DNA from: Bin5 sp965221345
Lineage (GTDB): Bacteria; Chloroflexota; Anaerolineae; Caldilineales; Caldilineaceae
NCBI GenBank assembly: GCA_965221345.1
Contig: CBDCSD010000001.1
Location: 1,426,001-1,490,000 of the forward strand
Direction of reading: 5' to 3'
Length of the DNA stretch: 64,000 bases
Shown here: positions 16,882 to 25,049 of the stretch, piece after piece
Layout of the letters: each line of letters begins with the position of its first letter
How positions within the stretch are numbered: position 1 is the stretch's first letter
Notes under the pieces: model-generated
Seen by the model: only the letters and a program-made list of their open reading frames with translations
Told to the model about the DNA's origin: nothing
The model's database searches: none
Made by a program: the position numbers and the translations under genes

Positions 16882-17886
16882 ATGGGCGACTTGAAAGCAA
16901 GAGACCACAAAGACAGAAGTGGCGAGGGAGATCAGCAGGCCAATCCCTCCCCCTTCTTTTCAGTGATCATTCCCAATTACAACGGCAGCCGGCATCTGCC
17001 TGACCTGTTCGCGGGGCTGGCTGGCCAGTCTTTTTGCGACTTTGAGACCATCTTCGCCGACGACGCTAGCAGCGACAACTCCGTGGCCTGGGTGCAGTCC
17101 AATGCGGAGCGGGTGCGCGTCCTGAGTAACCGGGATAACGTGGGATTCGTTGCAACGGTCAACTTGGCTGCCCGCGCCGCGAGGGGCCGGGTCATAGTGC
17201 TTCTCAACAACGACACGCAGCCGGATCCGGAGTTTTTGGCCGAGCTGACCAAAACCATCTGCACCCATCCCCAGGCAGGAATCGTAGCCGCCAAACTGTT
17301 GCTGTTTGAGGAACGCGACCGCATTCACACGGCCGGAGACATGATGGGGCGGGACGGCATTCCACGGAATCGGGGCATCTGGGCCATTGACAGCGGCCAG
17401 TTCGACAGCTCGGAAGACGTGTTTGGAGGCTGCGGCGGGGCGATGGCCGTACGCCGTGAGCTATGGGAAGCCCTCGACGGCTTTGATGAGGAGTTCTGGA
17501 TGTACCTCGAGGACGTGGATTTCTCGTTCCGGGCACAGCTCTTGGGTTGGGATTCAGTCTTCGCGCCGGCGGCGCGTGTCTATCATAAACTGGGAGGGAG
17601 CGGCGGCGACGAGTTGAGCAGCTTCTTCGTGGGCCGCAACACGATTTGGACTCTGGCCAAAAACATGCCGACCTCACTCCTTCTGTGCCATTCGTCGCAT
17701 ATCGTCAGCGCCCAACTCTCGATTGCGGCAAACGCGCTGTGCAACTGCCGTGGCAGCGCTGCCCGCGCCCGCTTGCGAGGGCAAATCGCGGGCCTGCTCG
17801 GTCTCCCCCGCGTACTCCAGCAGCGCGCCATCGTCCAAGCCCGTAAGAAGCGCCACGATGTTGATATTGATCGTCTCTTGATTTAA
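16882..17886 (+). CDS. family 2 glycosyltransferase, rhamnosyltransferase-like
   Basis: A GT-A glycosyltransferase. FSVIIPNYNGSRHLPD opens the Rossmann half at about residue 33, ADDASSDNS follows, and LLNNDTQPD carries the DxD-like site. GGCGGAMAVRRELWEALDGFDEEF and YLEDVDFSFRAQLLG are the acceptor-side motifs of the rhamnosyltransferase/WbbL-like branch. The AGGGG inside the end of rfbD serves as its ribosome site. Linkage to rfbD supports dTDP-rhamnose as donor and a role in cell-surface glycan assembly. No membrane segment is clear beyond a hydrophobic stretch near 260. Confidence 0.85.
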   Translation: MGDLKARDHKDRSGEGDQQANPSPFFSVIIPNYNGSRHLPDLFAGLAGQSFCDFETIFADDASSDNSVAWVQSNAERVRVLSNRDNVGFVATVNLAARAARGRVIVLLNNDTQPDPEFLAELTKTICTHPQAGIVAAKLLLFEERDRIHTAGDMMGRDGIPRNRGIWAIDSGQFDSSEDVFGGCGGAMAVRRELWEALDGFDEEFWMYLEDVDFSFRAQLLGWDSVFAPAARVYHKLGGSGGDELSSFFVGRNTIWTLAKNMPTSLLLCHSSHIVSAQLSIAANALCNCRGSAARARLRGQIAGLLGLPRVLQQRAIVQARKKRHDVDIDRLLI

Positions 17887-17956
17887 CGCCTGGTCGCACC
17901 TGCCGAAGACGCGGTGTGCAATGCATCCAGTCGCGGAGCGAAGGCGGGTCCCCCAT

Positions 17957-19222
17957 TCAGTCCGGCAGTGCAAATATGCTGTCCAGCAGCTTGCCTTCCA
18001 CGCGCTCGCCGATCAGATAGCGACGCGAACCACTCATCCCTGTGTTGGTTATGATGTACTGGCCCTCCTGCATACCGAGGTAACAGTCCAGCAGTAGATT
18101 GGTGATGTCGCGCCAGCGTTGGGCGGCCTGCCGGTCTTGGCGCTGGAGAGCCACCCAGTCGGCAGGGATCTCGATAGCGATGCGGGCGCCGGCGGCATCA
18201 AGGACCGGCGTTGAATTCGCTTGGTTGACGACTGTCAAGCCCGGGTCGGATTCCATCGCGTATGGACCCGGCTGCTGGTCGTCCTGCAACGCCCTCTGCA
18301 CCCGCCGCGAGCGGACCGGCCATAGTAGATTCAGTCGCGCCGCTGTAACCCGGTTCAACTCGTTGCGAAATGGATAGAGGCTGGGCTGGAATCCGCAGGC
18401 GACCGCGCGTAAGCGGGTGAAATTGAGTAAACCGTTGGCAAAGAGCAGCGGATCCGTCGTCCAACTGATCAAATCTATGCCCATCGCCAGGGCCTGACGA
18501 GCTTGAAGCCGTTTGAGCAACTGGCCGATACGTCGCCTGCGCCTGCCGGGTGCGACGGCAAGCAGTTGAGATTCCAACTGCAGGTCCTGGCCGTAGTTTT
18601 GAAGGGGCAGGGTGGTTGGATCAGGACAAAAACGGAAGAATCCTAGCAGGAATCCGGCCAAAGCGCCGTCCACGCGTGCTACAAGGGAGCAACCCAGACC
18701 CGCGTCGTCGCTGTGCAGATCGCTCGGATAGAGCCCGTCCGGTGGGCTGTGCCAAATGGCCTGCTGCATCGTTCGAATTGCCGCCGCTTCGGCCGCGTCT
18801 GGGTGCCCGCAGTCCACCCCTTCAAGGTCGATATGAGTTTGTGTGTAGCGCTGTTCTGCGCCGGGACGATAGAAATGCGTCCGCTGGCCCGGAGGCAGTA
18901 CTTTTTCGACAGCACTCGTAATTTCGTCGGAACCGGCGGCCGGCGAACCGTCCACATGCTCGTAGCGCAGCGTAAATACCGGTCCTTCGGCACCGGTGTC
19001 ACGCGGGAGCAGGAATGCGTAGCCGCAAGGGGCCTTCGCGTCGTCCGTCTGGAAGGGGGAAAGTGCAATGCACGCTCCGCCGATTTTGGGAAGAACGACC
19101 TCCAAAAAGTGATGTGGGATGAGCGTCGGCCGTTCCGCCAGCTGCTTCCGCATCTCCCGAAGCTGGACCGGCCAGTCGGGGGTCGACGGATCGAGTCGGA
19201 TCGCACTGAGGGCGCGGTTCAT
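17957..19222 (-). CDS. large GNAT-superfamily acetyltransferase (COG3375-like)
   Basis: A protein of 421 residues. Its middle part (about 130-290) resembles the predicted GNAT family COG3375: GCSLVARVDGALAGFLLGFF, LQLESQLLAVAPGRRRRRIGQLL as the acetyl-CoA loop, and LISWTTDPLLFANGLLNFTRL. The N-terminal 100 residues and the C-terminal domain are not recognised. The ATG at 19222 overlaps the stop of the upstream acetyltransferase (ATGA), which fixes the start and indicates translational coupling; the frame is open 10 codons further. The substrate is unknown. Confidence 0.65.
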   Translation of the reverse strand: MNRALSAIRLDPSTPDWPVQLREMRKQLAERPTLIPHHFLEVVLPKIGGACIALSPFQTDDAKAPCGYAFLLPRDTGAEGPVFTLRYEHVDGSPAAGSDEITSAVEKVLPPGQRTHFYRPGAEQRYTQTHIDLEGVDCGHPDAAEAAAIRTMQQAIWHSPPDGLYPSDLHSDDAGLGCSLVARVDGALAGFLLGFFRFCPDPTTLPLQNYGQDLQLESQLLAVAPGRRRRRIGQLLKRLQARQALAMGIDLISWTTDPLLFANGLLNFTRLRAVACGFQPSLYPFRNELNRVTAARLNLLWPVRSRRVQRALQDDQQPGPYAMESDPGLTVVNQANSTPVLDAAGARIAIEIPADWVALQRQDRQAAQRWRDITNLLLDCYLGMQEGQYIITNTGMSGSRRYLIGERVEGKLLDSIFALPD

Positions 19223-19776
19223 TCCCCCGCTTCTCCGTATCGCTGCTGCCACTCTTCAACGGTCATGCCGAAGTAAAGTTCGTCCAGGTAGCGCCCTCCC
19301 GTGAAGATCGCCCTCCGCACTGCGCCTTCGCGCACAAATCCCAACCGTTCGTGCAGAGCACGCGAGGCCTCGTTTTCGCTGTGCATCTGAATGGTTACCT
19401 TCTGGTAGCGCAACTCCTGAAAGTAGTAGCGAAGTATGAGGAGAATTGCGGCCGCTGCATAGCCTTTGCGTCGGTGCGACGCATCGACACCCAATCCGTA
19501 CTTGAAGACGCCGTTCCGGGGTTGGCAGTTGTGCGTGTGAATGAAGCCGACTGGCGTACCATTGGAATCCTCGATGATCCAATTGAAGGTGTCGTTCTCC
19601 ATTTTCTTCTGCGCATCGGCAGCGGCCTCCTGTCGCACCTGGGCGATGGAAATAGGAGGCCAGACGAATTCAAGATTGCGGGCCATCTCGCTTTCCTGGT
19701 TCCAATGCCAGAAGATGTCGCCGTCCTCCGGCTCCACCCCGCGTAGACGGATCAAATCGGTTTGCCAGTAGTTCAT
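19219..19776 (-). CDS. RimJ/RimL-type GNAT N-acetyltransferase
   Basis: A 185-residue GNAT of the acetyltransf_3 type: IRLRGVEPEDGDIFWHW at the N-terminus, VGFIHTHNCQPRNGVFKYGLGVDASHRRKGYAAAA compressed around the acetyl-CoA pyrophosphate loop (R/Q-x-x-G-x-G/A variant RRKGYA), and NEASRALHERLGFVREGAVR near the end. Acceptors of this group include protein N-termini, amino acids and antibiotics; none can be inferred here. It is the first gene of an overlapping pair. The 290 nt upstream of it (19777-20066) hold no recognisable gene. Confidence 0.85.
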   Translation of the reverse strand: MNYWQTDLIRLRGVEPEDGDIFWHWNQESEMARNLEFVWPPISIAQVRQEAAADAQKKMENDTFNWIIEDSNGTPVGFIHTHNCQPRNGVFKYGLGVDASHRRKGYAAAAILLILRYYFQELRYQKVTIQMHSENEASRALHERLGFVREGAVRRAIFTGGRYLDELYFGMTVEEWQQRYGEAGE

Positions 19777-20066
19777 CTTGTCTCTTGATTACCCTCTGTC
19801 CAGTGCGCGGGTCGGCCCTCGATGCCGTTTGCCGAACCCAGTTTTTGTGAACGGGTACTTTGCCTTGGAGGGTTCCGTGAACGAATGCACGGTGGCTGCC
19901 CGGTTCGTCCTTTAGGCCATAGAAAACGAGAAAAATGTTGTCGCGGGTAATGCCGTAGCCAGAATCGTGGCGGTCGCAGGAACGTGCGTGGTTGGGAAGA
20001 GGATCAGGCGTTGGCCGAAGTAGCTGAGGATCTCCGCTTCCTGCGATAGCACGGCGCCGTCGCCTA

Positions 20067-20444
20067 TCAGGCAGCTGGGGGTGGACTTTCCTGCGCCGAT
20101 TGAGACGGTTCAGCTTCTGGGGTGGTCCTCCGTCTTGTCGGCGTAATCTCGCCCATCGAACTCTTCAATTCCGACCTGATCACCCGCACAGAGCGCCAGA
20201 TTCCGGCCAGCCTGCTGCTTGTTGCTATCAGGGGGCTTATGAAACTTGTGCTGACAAATTCGGCTGAGCCTTTGACCGTGCCAACCGTCTCCTGGCTGTC
20301 TTTGATCACCGGTTTCACCTCGACCTTAATCATTTTGACCAGACGCCAGACCTGCCAAATGAGTACCACCAACAGCCCGTTCATTACGAGTATCTCCACG
20401 GCGACAAGAATGATGGCGATATCCCGAACTGTGGCGCTGACCAC
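20067..20444 (-). CDS. small membrane-anchored protein (DUF948-like)
   Basis: The 125-residue product has one N-terminal hydrophobic segment (about 9-33, IAIILVAVEILVMNGLLVVLIW), then a charged amphipathic helix with VKPVIKDSQETVGTVKGSAEFV, and a Pro/Glu/Ser-rich tail. This layout resembles DUF948 and other single-span coiled-coil proteins, but I do not recognise a specific family. It is the third gene of a minus-strand run after mnmA and the small three-span protein, with an 86-nt gap. Confidence 0.55.
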   Translation of the reverse strand: MVSATVRDIAIILVAVEILVMNGLLVVLIWQVWRLVKMIKVEVKPVIKDSQETVGTVKGSAEFVSTSFISPLIATSSRLAGIWRSVRVIRSELKSSMGEITPTRRRTTPEAEPSQSAQESPPPAA

Positions 20445-20530
20445 GACGATCTCCTCTTGCGGTAGGTCGAGTTGACGATGTCCGGTTCAGCCGGCAGATT
20501 ATCCGGCCACACGGCGCGGTATACCCGCGG

Positions 20531-20812
20531 CTAGGGAATGAGTATCCTGACGAGAAACAGGGCGAGCACCGACGCCAGCGTCGCCTCCAGCAGGCTAAGT
20601 TGTCCAACTCGAAATGTTTCCCACTGAAGAGTCTGGCTCACCCAATGCCCCAATATAAATCCCACCCCGGCTGCAACCAGAAACTGCGGGAATTCTCGCA
20701 GTGAACGACCTGTCCACAGGTGGAAGATGCTGGCATAGCCCGTGACCAGCAATGTAGCCAGAAGGACTGCCGGACTGAGAATAAGTGACGTGAATGGCGT
20801 ACTGGGAACCAG
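20531..20812 (-). CDS. small membrane protein, three predicted spans, probable CTG start
   Basis: The first conventional start is a TTG at 20752 that gives 73 residues, but the open frame continues upstream and encodes an additional hydrophobic stretch (SLILSPAVLLATLLVTGY). A CTG at 20810-20812 lies about 6 nt after GAGGAGG, which makes it the best-placed initiator and yields 93 residues with three membrane spans (about 8-27, 43-60, 74-92). The mnmA stop is 19 nt upstream. The function is unknown. The start choice is inferred and the gene moderately supported. Confidence 0.5.
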   Translation of the reverse strand: MVPSTPFTSLILSPAVLLATLLVTGYASIFHLWTGRSLREFPQFLVAAGVGFILGHWVSQTLQWETFRVGQLSLLEATLASVLALFLVRILIP

Positions 20813-20830
20813 TCGTGCACCTCCTCGCCC

Positions 20831-22015
20831 CTATGTTATGGAGACCTGTTGGGCCGACGAGTGCGCGGATGCCCTCGCCGTTTCGCCGCTGGCGTCCGGC
20901 TTGGCGATCAGCCCGCCGCCCAGACATTGATGACCTTCGTAGAAAACCGCCCCTTGGCCCGGGCTGACTCCGCGAGCGGGCGCATCGAACGCGACCCGGA
21001 CACAGCCGTCCTGCTGTGGGTAGACTGTACAGTCCAACGGGCCACCTGTATAGCGGATCTGGCACTGGACGCGGCTGCCCGCGGCGACCGGCCTGCCCTC
21101 CGTCCAACTAACGTCCGTGGCTATCAATTCGGACCTGCCCAGTGCTTCTGCCGGTCCAACTACCAGTTGATTTCGGCTCTGCTCCAACTCTACGACGTAC
21201 ATGGGGGCGGAGGCGCCGCTGAGCCCCAGTCCTCGACGCTGGCCGACTGTGTAGTTCGGCAAGCCGTTGTGCTCGCCGAGCACGCTGCCGTCGACGTCGA
21301 CGATTTCACCGGCTGTCATCGCATCCGGCGCCCAATCAGTGAGAAAGCGGCGGTAATCGTCATCGACTATGAAGCAGAGATCCATCGAATCGTGCTTGCT
21401 GTGAATAGGCAGGCCGCGCGCAGCCGCCATCCGGCGCACTTCCTCTTTAGCGAAGTCTCCGACGGGAAAAAGCAGGTCATTCAACTCGGACTGTCCCAGC
21501 ATACTGAGCACATAGGACTGGTCCTTGTGCGCATCTACGCCGCGCAACAGATGCACGCTGCCGTCTGGTTGCCGCCGCAGACGGGCGTAGTGGCCCGTGG
21601 CCAGAAAGCCGGCGCCGAGGCGGCGGGCATAGTTGAGCAGATGATCGAAGCGAATGTGCCGGTTGCAGGCCAGACAGGGGTTGGGCGTCAGCCCATCGCT
21701 GTAACCGTCGATGAAGAGATCGACCACCTTTTCTTTGAAAGGCCGCTCGACATTGATCAGATAAAAGGGCATACCCAGCTGATCGGCGACGCGGCGGGCG
21801 TCGTCCACGCTCTCTTCGTCACAGCACTTGTTGCCGGAGCCTTCACCACTTGCCACCTCTGCCCACAGCCGCATCATCACGCCGATACAGCGATAACCCT
21901 GCTCGGTCAGCAGGGCGGCGGCGACCGAACTGTCGACGCCGCCGCTCATGGCGACAACGACGGTCGTCTCAGAAGGTGGTGTGTCATGCTTGTGCCGAGT
22001 TGCTTTGTCCATCAT
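20831..22015 (-). CDS. mnmA: tRNA-specific 2-thiouridylase
   Basis: Catalyses sulfur transfer to U34 of Lys, Glu and Gln tRNAs. The PP-loop is VVAMSGGVDSSVAAALL (about 19-35). The first catalytic Cys is in NPCLACNRHIRF, and the second in DLCFIVDDDYRRFL, where the family usually has GICFIG, so the context is slightly divergent but the Cys is kept. LPNYTVGQRRGLGLS and the C-terminal beta-barrel (DGCVRVAFDAPARGVSPGQGAVFY) are present. At 394 residues it is a little longer than the usual 360, from an N-terminal extension. The enzyme receives sulfur from a cysteine desulfurase; one candidate lies at 40.4 kb. Confidence 0.93.
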   Translation of the reverse strand: MMDKATRHKHDTPPSETTVVVAMSGGVDSSVAAALLTEQGYRCIGVMMRLWAEVASGEGSGNKCCDEESVDDARRVADQLGMPFYLINVERPFKEKVVDLFIDGYSDGLTPNPCLACNRHIRFDHLLNYARRLGAGFLATGHYARLRRQPDGSVHLLRGVDAHKDQSYVLSMLGQSELNDLLFPVGDFAKEEVRRMAAARGLPIHSKHDSMDLCFIVDDDYRRFLTDWAPDAMTAGEIVDVDGSVLGEHNGLPNYTVGQRRGLGLSGASAPMYVVELEQSRNQLVVGPAEALGRSELIATDVSWTEGRPVAAGSRVQCQIRYTGGPLDCTVYPQQDGCVRVAFDAPARGVSPGQGAVFYEGHQCLGGGLIAKPDASGETARASAHSSAQQVSIT

Positions 22016-22136
22016 GCTGCGTATTCTAACACAGCCGCCGATCTTCCGTCATGAACGGGGCAGCCTGCGCGTGTTCCTCCGCTCTCCTTCCCGCCTACGA
22101 TTCTGCTGCCTAGTGGACCGGGTGACTTGAAAAAAG

Positions 22137-22145
22137 TGGTATAAT
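22137..22145 (+). promoter_or_regulatory. extended -10 promoter of the fmdE-like gene
   Basis: TGGTATAAT is a perfect extended -10 element (TGnTATAAT). Transcription would begin near 22152, exactly at the 5' strand of the leader stem at 22151-22222. No -35 box is needed for this class and none is seen at the right spacing. Confidence 0.6.
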
Positions 22146-22150
22146 GGAGT

Positions 22151-22222
22151 AGTGCGGTTACCGGTGCAAGAGTTCGACGATCGGACAGGAGGCAAGCGAG
22201 CGCAAGGAACGAAGTCCGCACT
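22151..22222 (+). ncRNA. candidate structured 5' leader of the fmdE-like gene
   Basis: AGTGCGG at 22151-22157 pairs perfectly with CCGCACT at 22216-22222, closing a domain that starts at the predicted first transcribed nucleotide and ends one base before the Shine-Dalgarno GAGGAG (22224-22229). Inside, TTCGA at 22173-22177 pairs with TCGGA at 22181-22185, and GTGC at 22164-22167 can pair with GCGC at 22200-22203. The arrangement resembles a small riboswitch or protein-binding leader. It does not match the molybdenum-cofactor motif as I remember it, and I cannot name it. Conservation has not been tested. Confidence 0.4.
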
Positions 22223-22237
22223 TGAGGAGATTCGCCG

Positions 22238-22855
22238 ATGGCGATACCGACTGACACAGCAAATCCGGCTACCTCGCAGACCCTGCAAAAGGCCCTGGAG
22301 GTTGCTTCTGCCCGCCACAAACATCTGTGCCCGCGCCAGGTACTGGGCGCGCGCTGCGCCATTGCCGCAGCAACGATGCTGGAACTGGAAGTGCCGCGCA
22401 CGGACAAGCGCCTGCTGGTGATAGTGGAGACCGACGGCTGCTTCGTGGACGGAGTGGAGGCTGTGGCTGGCGTAGCAGTGGGAAGACGCACCCTGCGCGT
22501 GGAGGATTACGGCAAGATGGCGGCTACCTTCGTCGACGTGAAGACCGAGCGGGCCCTGCGCGTCGCGCCCCAGGTCGACGTGCGGCAGCGGGCTCGCGAA
22601 TACGCGCCGGAGCAGACGCGTCGCTATTTCGCCATGCTGCACGGCTACCAGCGCATGCCGGACGCCGAATTGCTCTCGTTCGAGTGGGTGCAGCTCGCAA
22701 AGCCGATCGCCGCCATCGTGAGCCGGGCCGGGGCGCGGGCAAAGTGTGATGCCTGCGGGGAAGAGATTATCAATGAGCGGGAAGTTGTGGGCGTAGACGT
22801 TACGTTGTGCCGATCTTGCGCAGGCGGGGGGTATTATTCGGTAAGCAGGGAGTAG
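22238..22855 (+). CDS. FmdE family protein with C-terminal zinc ribbon
   Basis: The 205-residue product matches the FmdE family (formylmethanofuran dehydrogenase subunit E-like). LCPRQVLGARCA sits at about 29-40, ETDGCFVDGVEAVAGVAVGRRTLRV follows, and the family-typical DYGKMAATFVD is near 95. The C-terminal tail has CDACGEEI and LCRSC, a four-Cys zinc ribbon. FmdE proteins occur widely outside methanogens and are thought to relate to molybdenum or tungsten enzymes, but no formylmethanofuran genes are here. GAGGAG lies 8 nt before the ATG. It precedes the defence-like operon by 25 nt and may be co-transcribed with it. Confidence 0.8.
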   Translation: MAIPTDTANPATSQTLQKALEVASARHKHLCPRQVLGARCAIAAATMLELEVPRTDKRLLVIVETDGCFVDGVEAVAGVAVGRRTLRVEDYGKMAATFVDVKTERALRVAPQVDVRQRAREYAPEQTRRYFAMLHGYQRMPDAELLSFEWVQLAKPIAAIVSRAGARAKCDACGEEIINEREVVGVDVTLCRSCAGGGYYSVSRE

Positions 22856-22880
22856 TGATCCGTATGGGAGGCTGTGAACT

Positions 22881-23144
22881 GTGTTGAATCGTGTTGTCCA
22901 TCCGGGGGAGATTCTGAAAGACGAGCTTGAGGAAATGGGCGTGTCCCCATTGGTGTTCGCCTGCCAGATTGACGTGCCGCCGAATCGCATCAGCCAGATC
23001 ATTGCCGGCAAGCGTTCCGTGACCAGCGACACCGCGCTGCGCTTCGGGCATTGGTTTGGGACTGGGCCACAGTTTTGGCTGAACCTTCAAGAACAGGTTG
23101 ACCTCGCCGCTGCCGACCGAAGCGGCATTGCAAAGCCGGTATAG
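22881..23144 (+). CDS. HigA-family antitoxin, no HigB partner
   Basis: An 87-residue Xre-type helix-turn-helix protein. HPGEILKDELEEMGVSP at the N-terminus, PPNRISQIIAGKRSV as the recognition helix region and FWLNLQEQVDL at the end are diagnostic for HigA antitoxins of HigBA modules. The usual higB toxin gene (about 90-110 codons immediately upstream) is absent: 25 nt upstream is the end of the FmdE gene. It may now act as a stand-alone repressor of the downstream operon. It starts with GTG or TTG-ATG near 22881 (GTGTTGAAT); the AGGCTGTGAA upstream is a weak ribosome site. Confidence 0.85.
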   Translation: MLNRVVHPGEILKDELEEMGVSPLVFACQIDVPPNRISQIIAGKRSVTSDTALRFGHWFGTGPQFWLNLQEQVDLAAADRSGIAKPV

Positions 23145-23209
23145 GGCAGGACACCGGAACCCCATGATTTGGAGAGAGTGTCGGGCATGGCAAGGAGAAT
23201 AGGGCGTCC

Positions 23210-24961
23210 ATGACCTACAGCGATGAAGAGATCAGGCGCCGGTTGCGCTTGGGCGAGGACAGCCGCTGGGAGTTCAAGCAGTTCGAATTCCGCGGCAACC
23301 GCCCGGTCGCTCCCGATCGCGACGATCTCGCTGATGAACTGGCGGCCTTCGCCAATGGGAATGGCGGCTTGATGCTCTGCGGCGTCACCGATGATGGCCA
23401 CGTCCAGGGGATGACCCGTGAGCAGTTGGACGCTGTTGAGCAACTGGTGGTCAACATCTGCTCGGATGCGATCAAGCCCGCCATTGAAGTCGATACCCTG
23501 CGCCTGGAGCTTGACGACAAGGCGTTCCTGGCAGTGGATGTGGCGGCCGGATACGCTCTCCATAACAGTCCCGGAGGCAGCTATCGTCGCGCCGGTAGCT
23601 CCAAGAGAAGAATGATGAGCGATGACCAGTTGCGGCTGGCGCAACAGCGTGCCCAGGCGCGCTTTGTCTGGTTCGATAAACAGCCCGTTCCCGGAACCGG
23701 ATTCGGCACGTTGGATGAGTCTCTGTGGCGGCCGTTGTTGAGTGTTCAGGGCGCTGCCGATCCCGAGTTGGCTCTGACCAAATTAGGCCTATTGAGCGAC
23801 GCGGTTGACGGCCCGCAACCTGCGACGGTGGCCGGCGTGCTGCTTTGCAGCCGCAACCCGGAAGAATGGCTGCCGAACGCTTGCATCACAGCAACCAGCT
23901 ATCGCGGAACCGATCGCGCCTCCGGGCAGGTTGACGCGCAGACAATCGTCGGGCCGCTGAACCGACAGATCGCCGAGGCCGTGGCCTTCGCAGCGCGCAA
24001 TATGCGGGTATCCGCTCACAAGGATCCCGGCCGTATCGATCTACCCCAATACAGTGAGCGCGCCATCTTCGAAGCAGTCGTAAATGCGGTGGCGCACCGC
24101 GATTACTCAATCCGTGGAACCCGTATCCGCCTTTCAATTTTCGCGGACCGCATGGAACTTCAGTCGCCTGGCCCGCTGCCAAACAGCTTGACCGTTGACA
24201 ACATCGCCGACCGGCAAGCCACGCGAAACGAACTGCTGGTTTCCGTCCTGGGCAGAATGCCCACCGGTAATGTCCACGGCCGCGGGGAGCGGCAGTACTT
24301 CATGGAGCGCCGTGGCGATGGTGTTCCGATCATTCAGCGCGAGACACTAGGCGTAAGCGGAAAACCGGCCGAATTTCGGATTGCGGGAGATGCGGATCTG
24401 CTTGTTGTTCTCCCCTCCGCGCCGCTGGAGCCAAGTGCGGCGCAAGTGCAGATCGCGGTGCTCGCCGCCGCTCGCCCTCTTCACCGTGTCGATGTCCTCG
24501 TCCTGTTCCCCAACCACACATGGCAGCGTGCGAAGAGTGACGAAGAGGGAATAGCGACCTTCTCTCTGCACACCACTGAACTACCAATGACGGTGTACGC
24601 TGCCACAGAGGGGTACGCCGCCCACCACGAGCGTGACTGGACGCCGAGCCAAAGAGCCCTCGTCATCGAGATGAAGCTTCTACCCAGCGGTGGCAGCGTG
24701 ATCTTTCCAGAAGGGACTGGAACTCTTCCAGCACTGGAGGGGCGGCTGAATCCCATTCGCGACACACACGACCGAACCTACCTCTACACTTCCAATGTGG
24801 CCGTCAACCAAGGTGTGCCGCAGCCGGTTCCCTTCTTTCTGAAGGAAGATCTGCGTCTCACTGATGCTGAAGGAAACGAACTCTTGGCTCGGATCGTTGA
24901 CATCTCCGGGCGGTCGGCGCTCGTTCAGTATCGCCCCTCTCAAAGGAGGCGAGAGCGGTGA
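23210..24961 (+). CDS. AlbA_2 (Schlafen-type) / RecG-like C-terminal ATP-binding protein with extra C-terminal domain
   Basis: A 583-residue protein. The N-terminal AlbA_2 domain (about 5-125) shows EDSRWEFKQFEF, ELAAFANGNGGLMLCGVTDDG and YALHNSPGGSYRRAGSSKR. The middle (about 255-375) is the ATP-dependent helicase RecG C-terminal/HATPase_c_4 region: YSERAIFEAVVNAVAHRDYS, MELQSPGPLPN and ATRNELLVSVLGRM. Proteins of this layout are putative transcriptional regulators or defence components. The last 190 residues are beta-rich and contain a carboxypeptidase-regulatory-like stretch (HRVDVLVLFPNHTWQRAKSD); this tail is not usual for the family. The ATG is 65 nt after higA and 88 nt before the restriction enzyme. 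Confidence 0.75.
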   Translation: MTYSDEEIRRRLRLGEDSRWEFKQFEFRGNRPVAPDRDDLADELAAFANGNGGLMLCGVTDDGHVQGMTREQLDAVEQLVVNICSDAIKPAIEVDTLRLELDDKAFLAVDVAAGYALHNSPGGSYRRAGSSKRRMMSDDQLRLAQQRAQARFVWFDKQPVPGTGFGTLDESLWRPLLSVQGAADPELALTKLGLLSDAVDGPQPATVAGVLLCSRNPEEWLPNACITATSYRGTDRASGQVDAQTIVGPLNRQIAEAVAFAARNMRVSAHKDPGRIDLPQYSERAIFEAVVNAVAHRDYSIRGTRIRLSIFADRMELQSPGPLPNSLTVDNIADRQATRNELLVSVLGRMPTGNVHGRGERQYFMERRGDGVPIIQRETLGVSGKPAEFRIAGDADLLVVLPSAPLEPSAAQVQIAVLAAARPLHRVDVLVLFPNHTWQRAKSDEEGIATFSLHTTELPMTVYAATEGYAAHHERDWTPSQRALVIEMKLLPSGGSVIFPEGTGTLPALEGRLNPIRDTHDRTYLYTSNVAVNQGVPQPVPFFLKEDLRLTDAEGNELLARIVDISGRSALVQYRPSQRRRER

Positions 24962-25049
24962 ATGCACAGACGGTGGCAGGCAATATGATTACCGGCCTCT
25001 TAAATCGACTTAGAGACTGCCTTGCTCTCCCATATCGGAACCCCCACCT

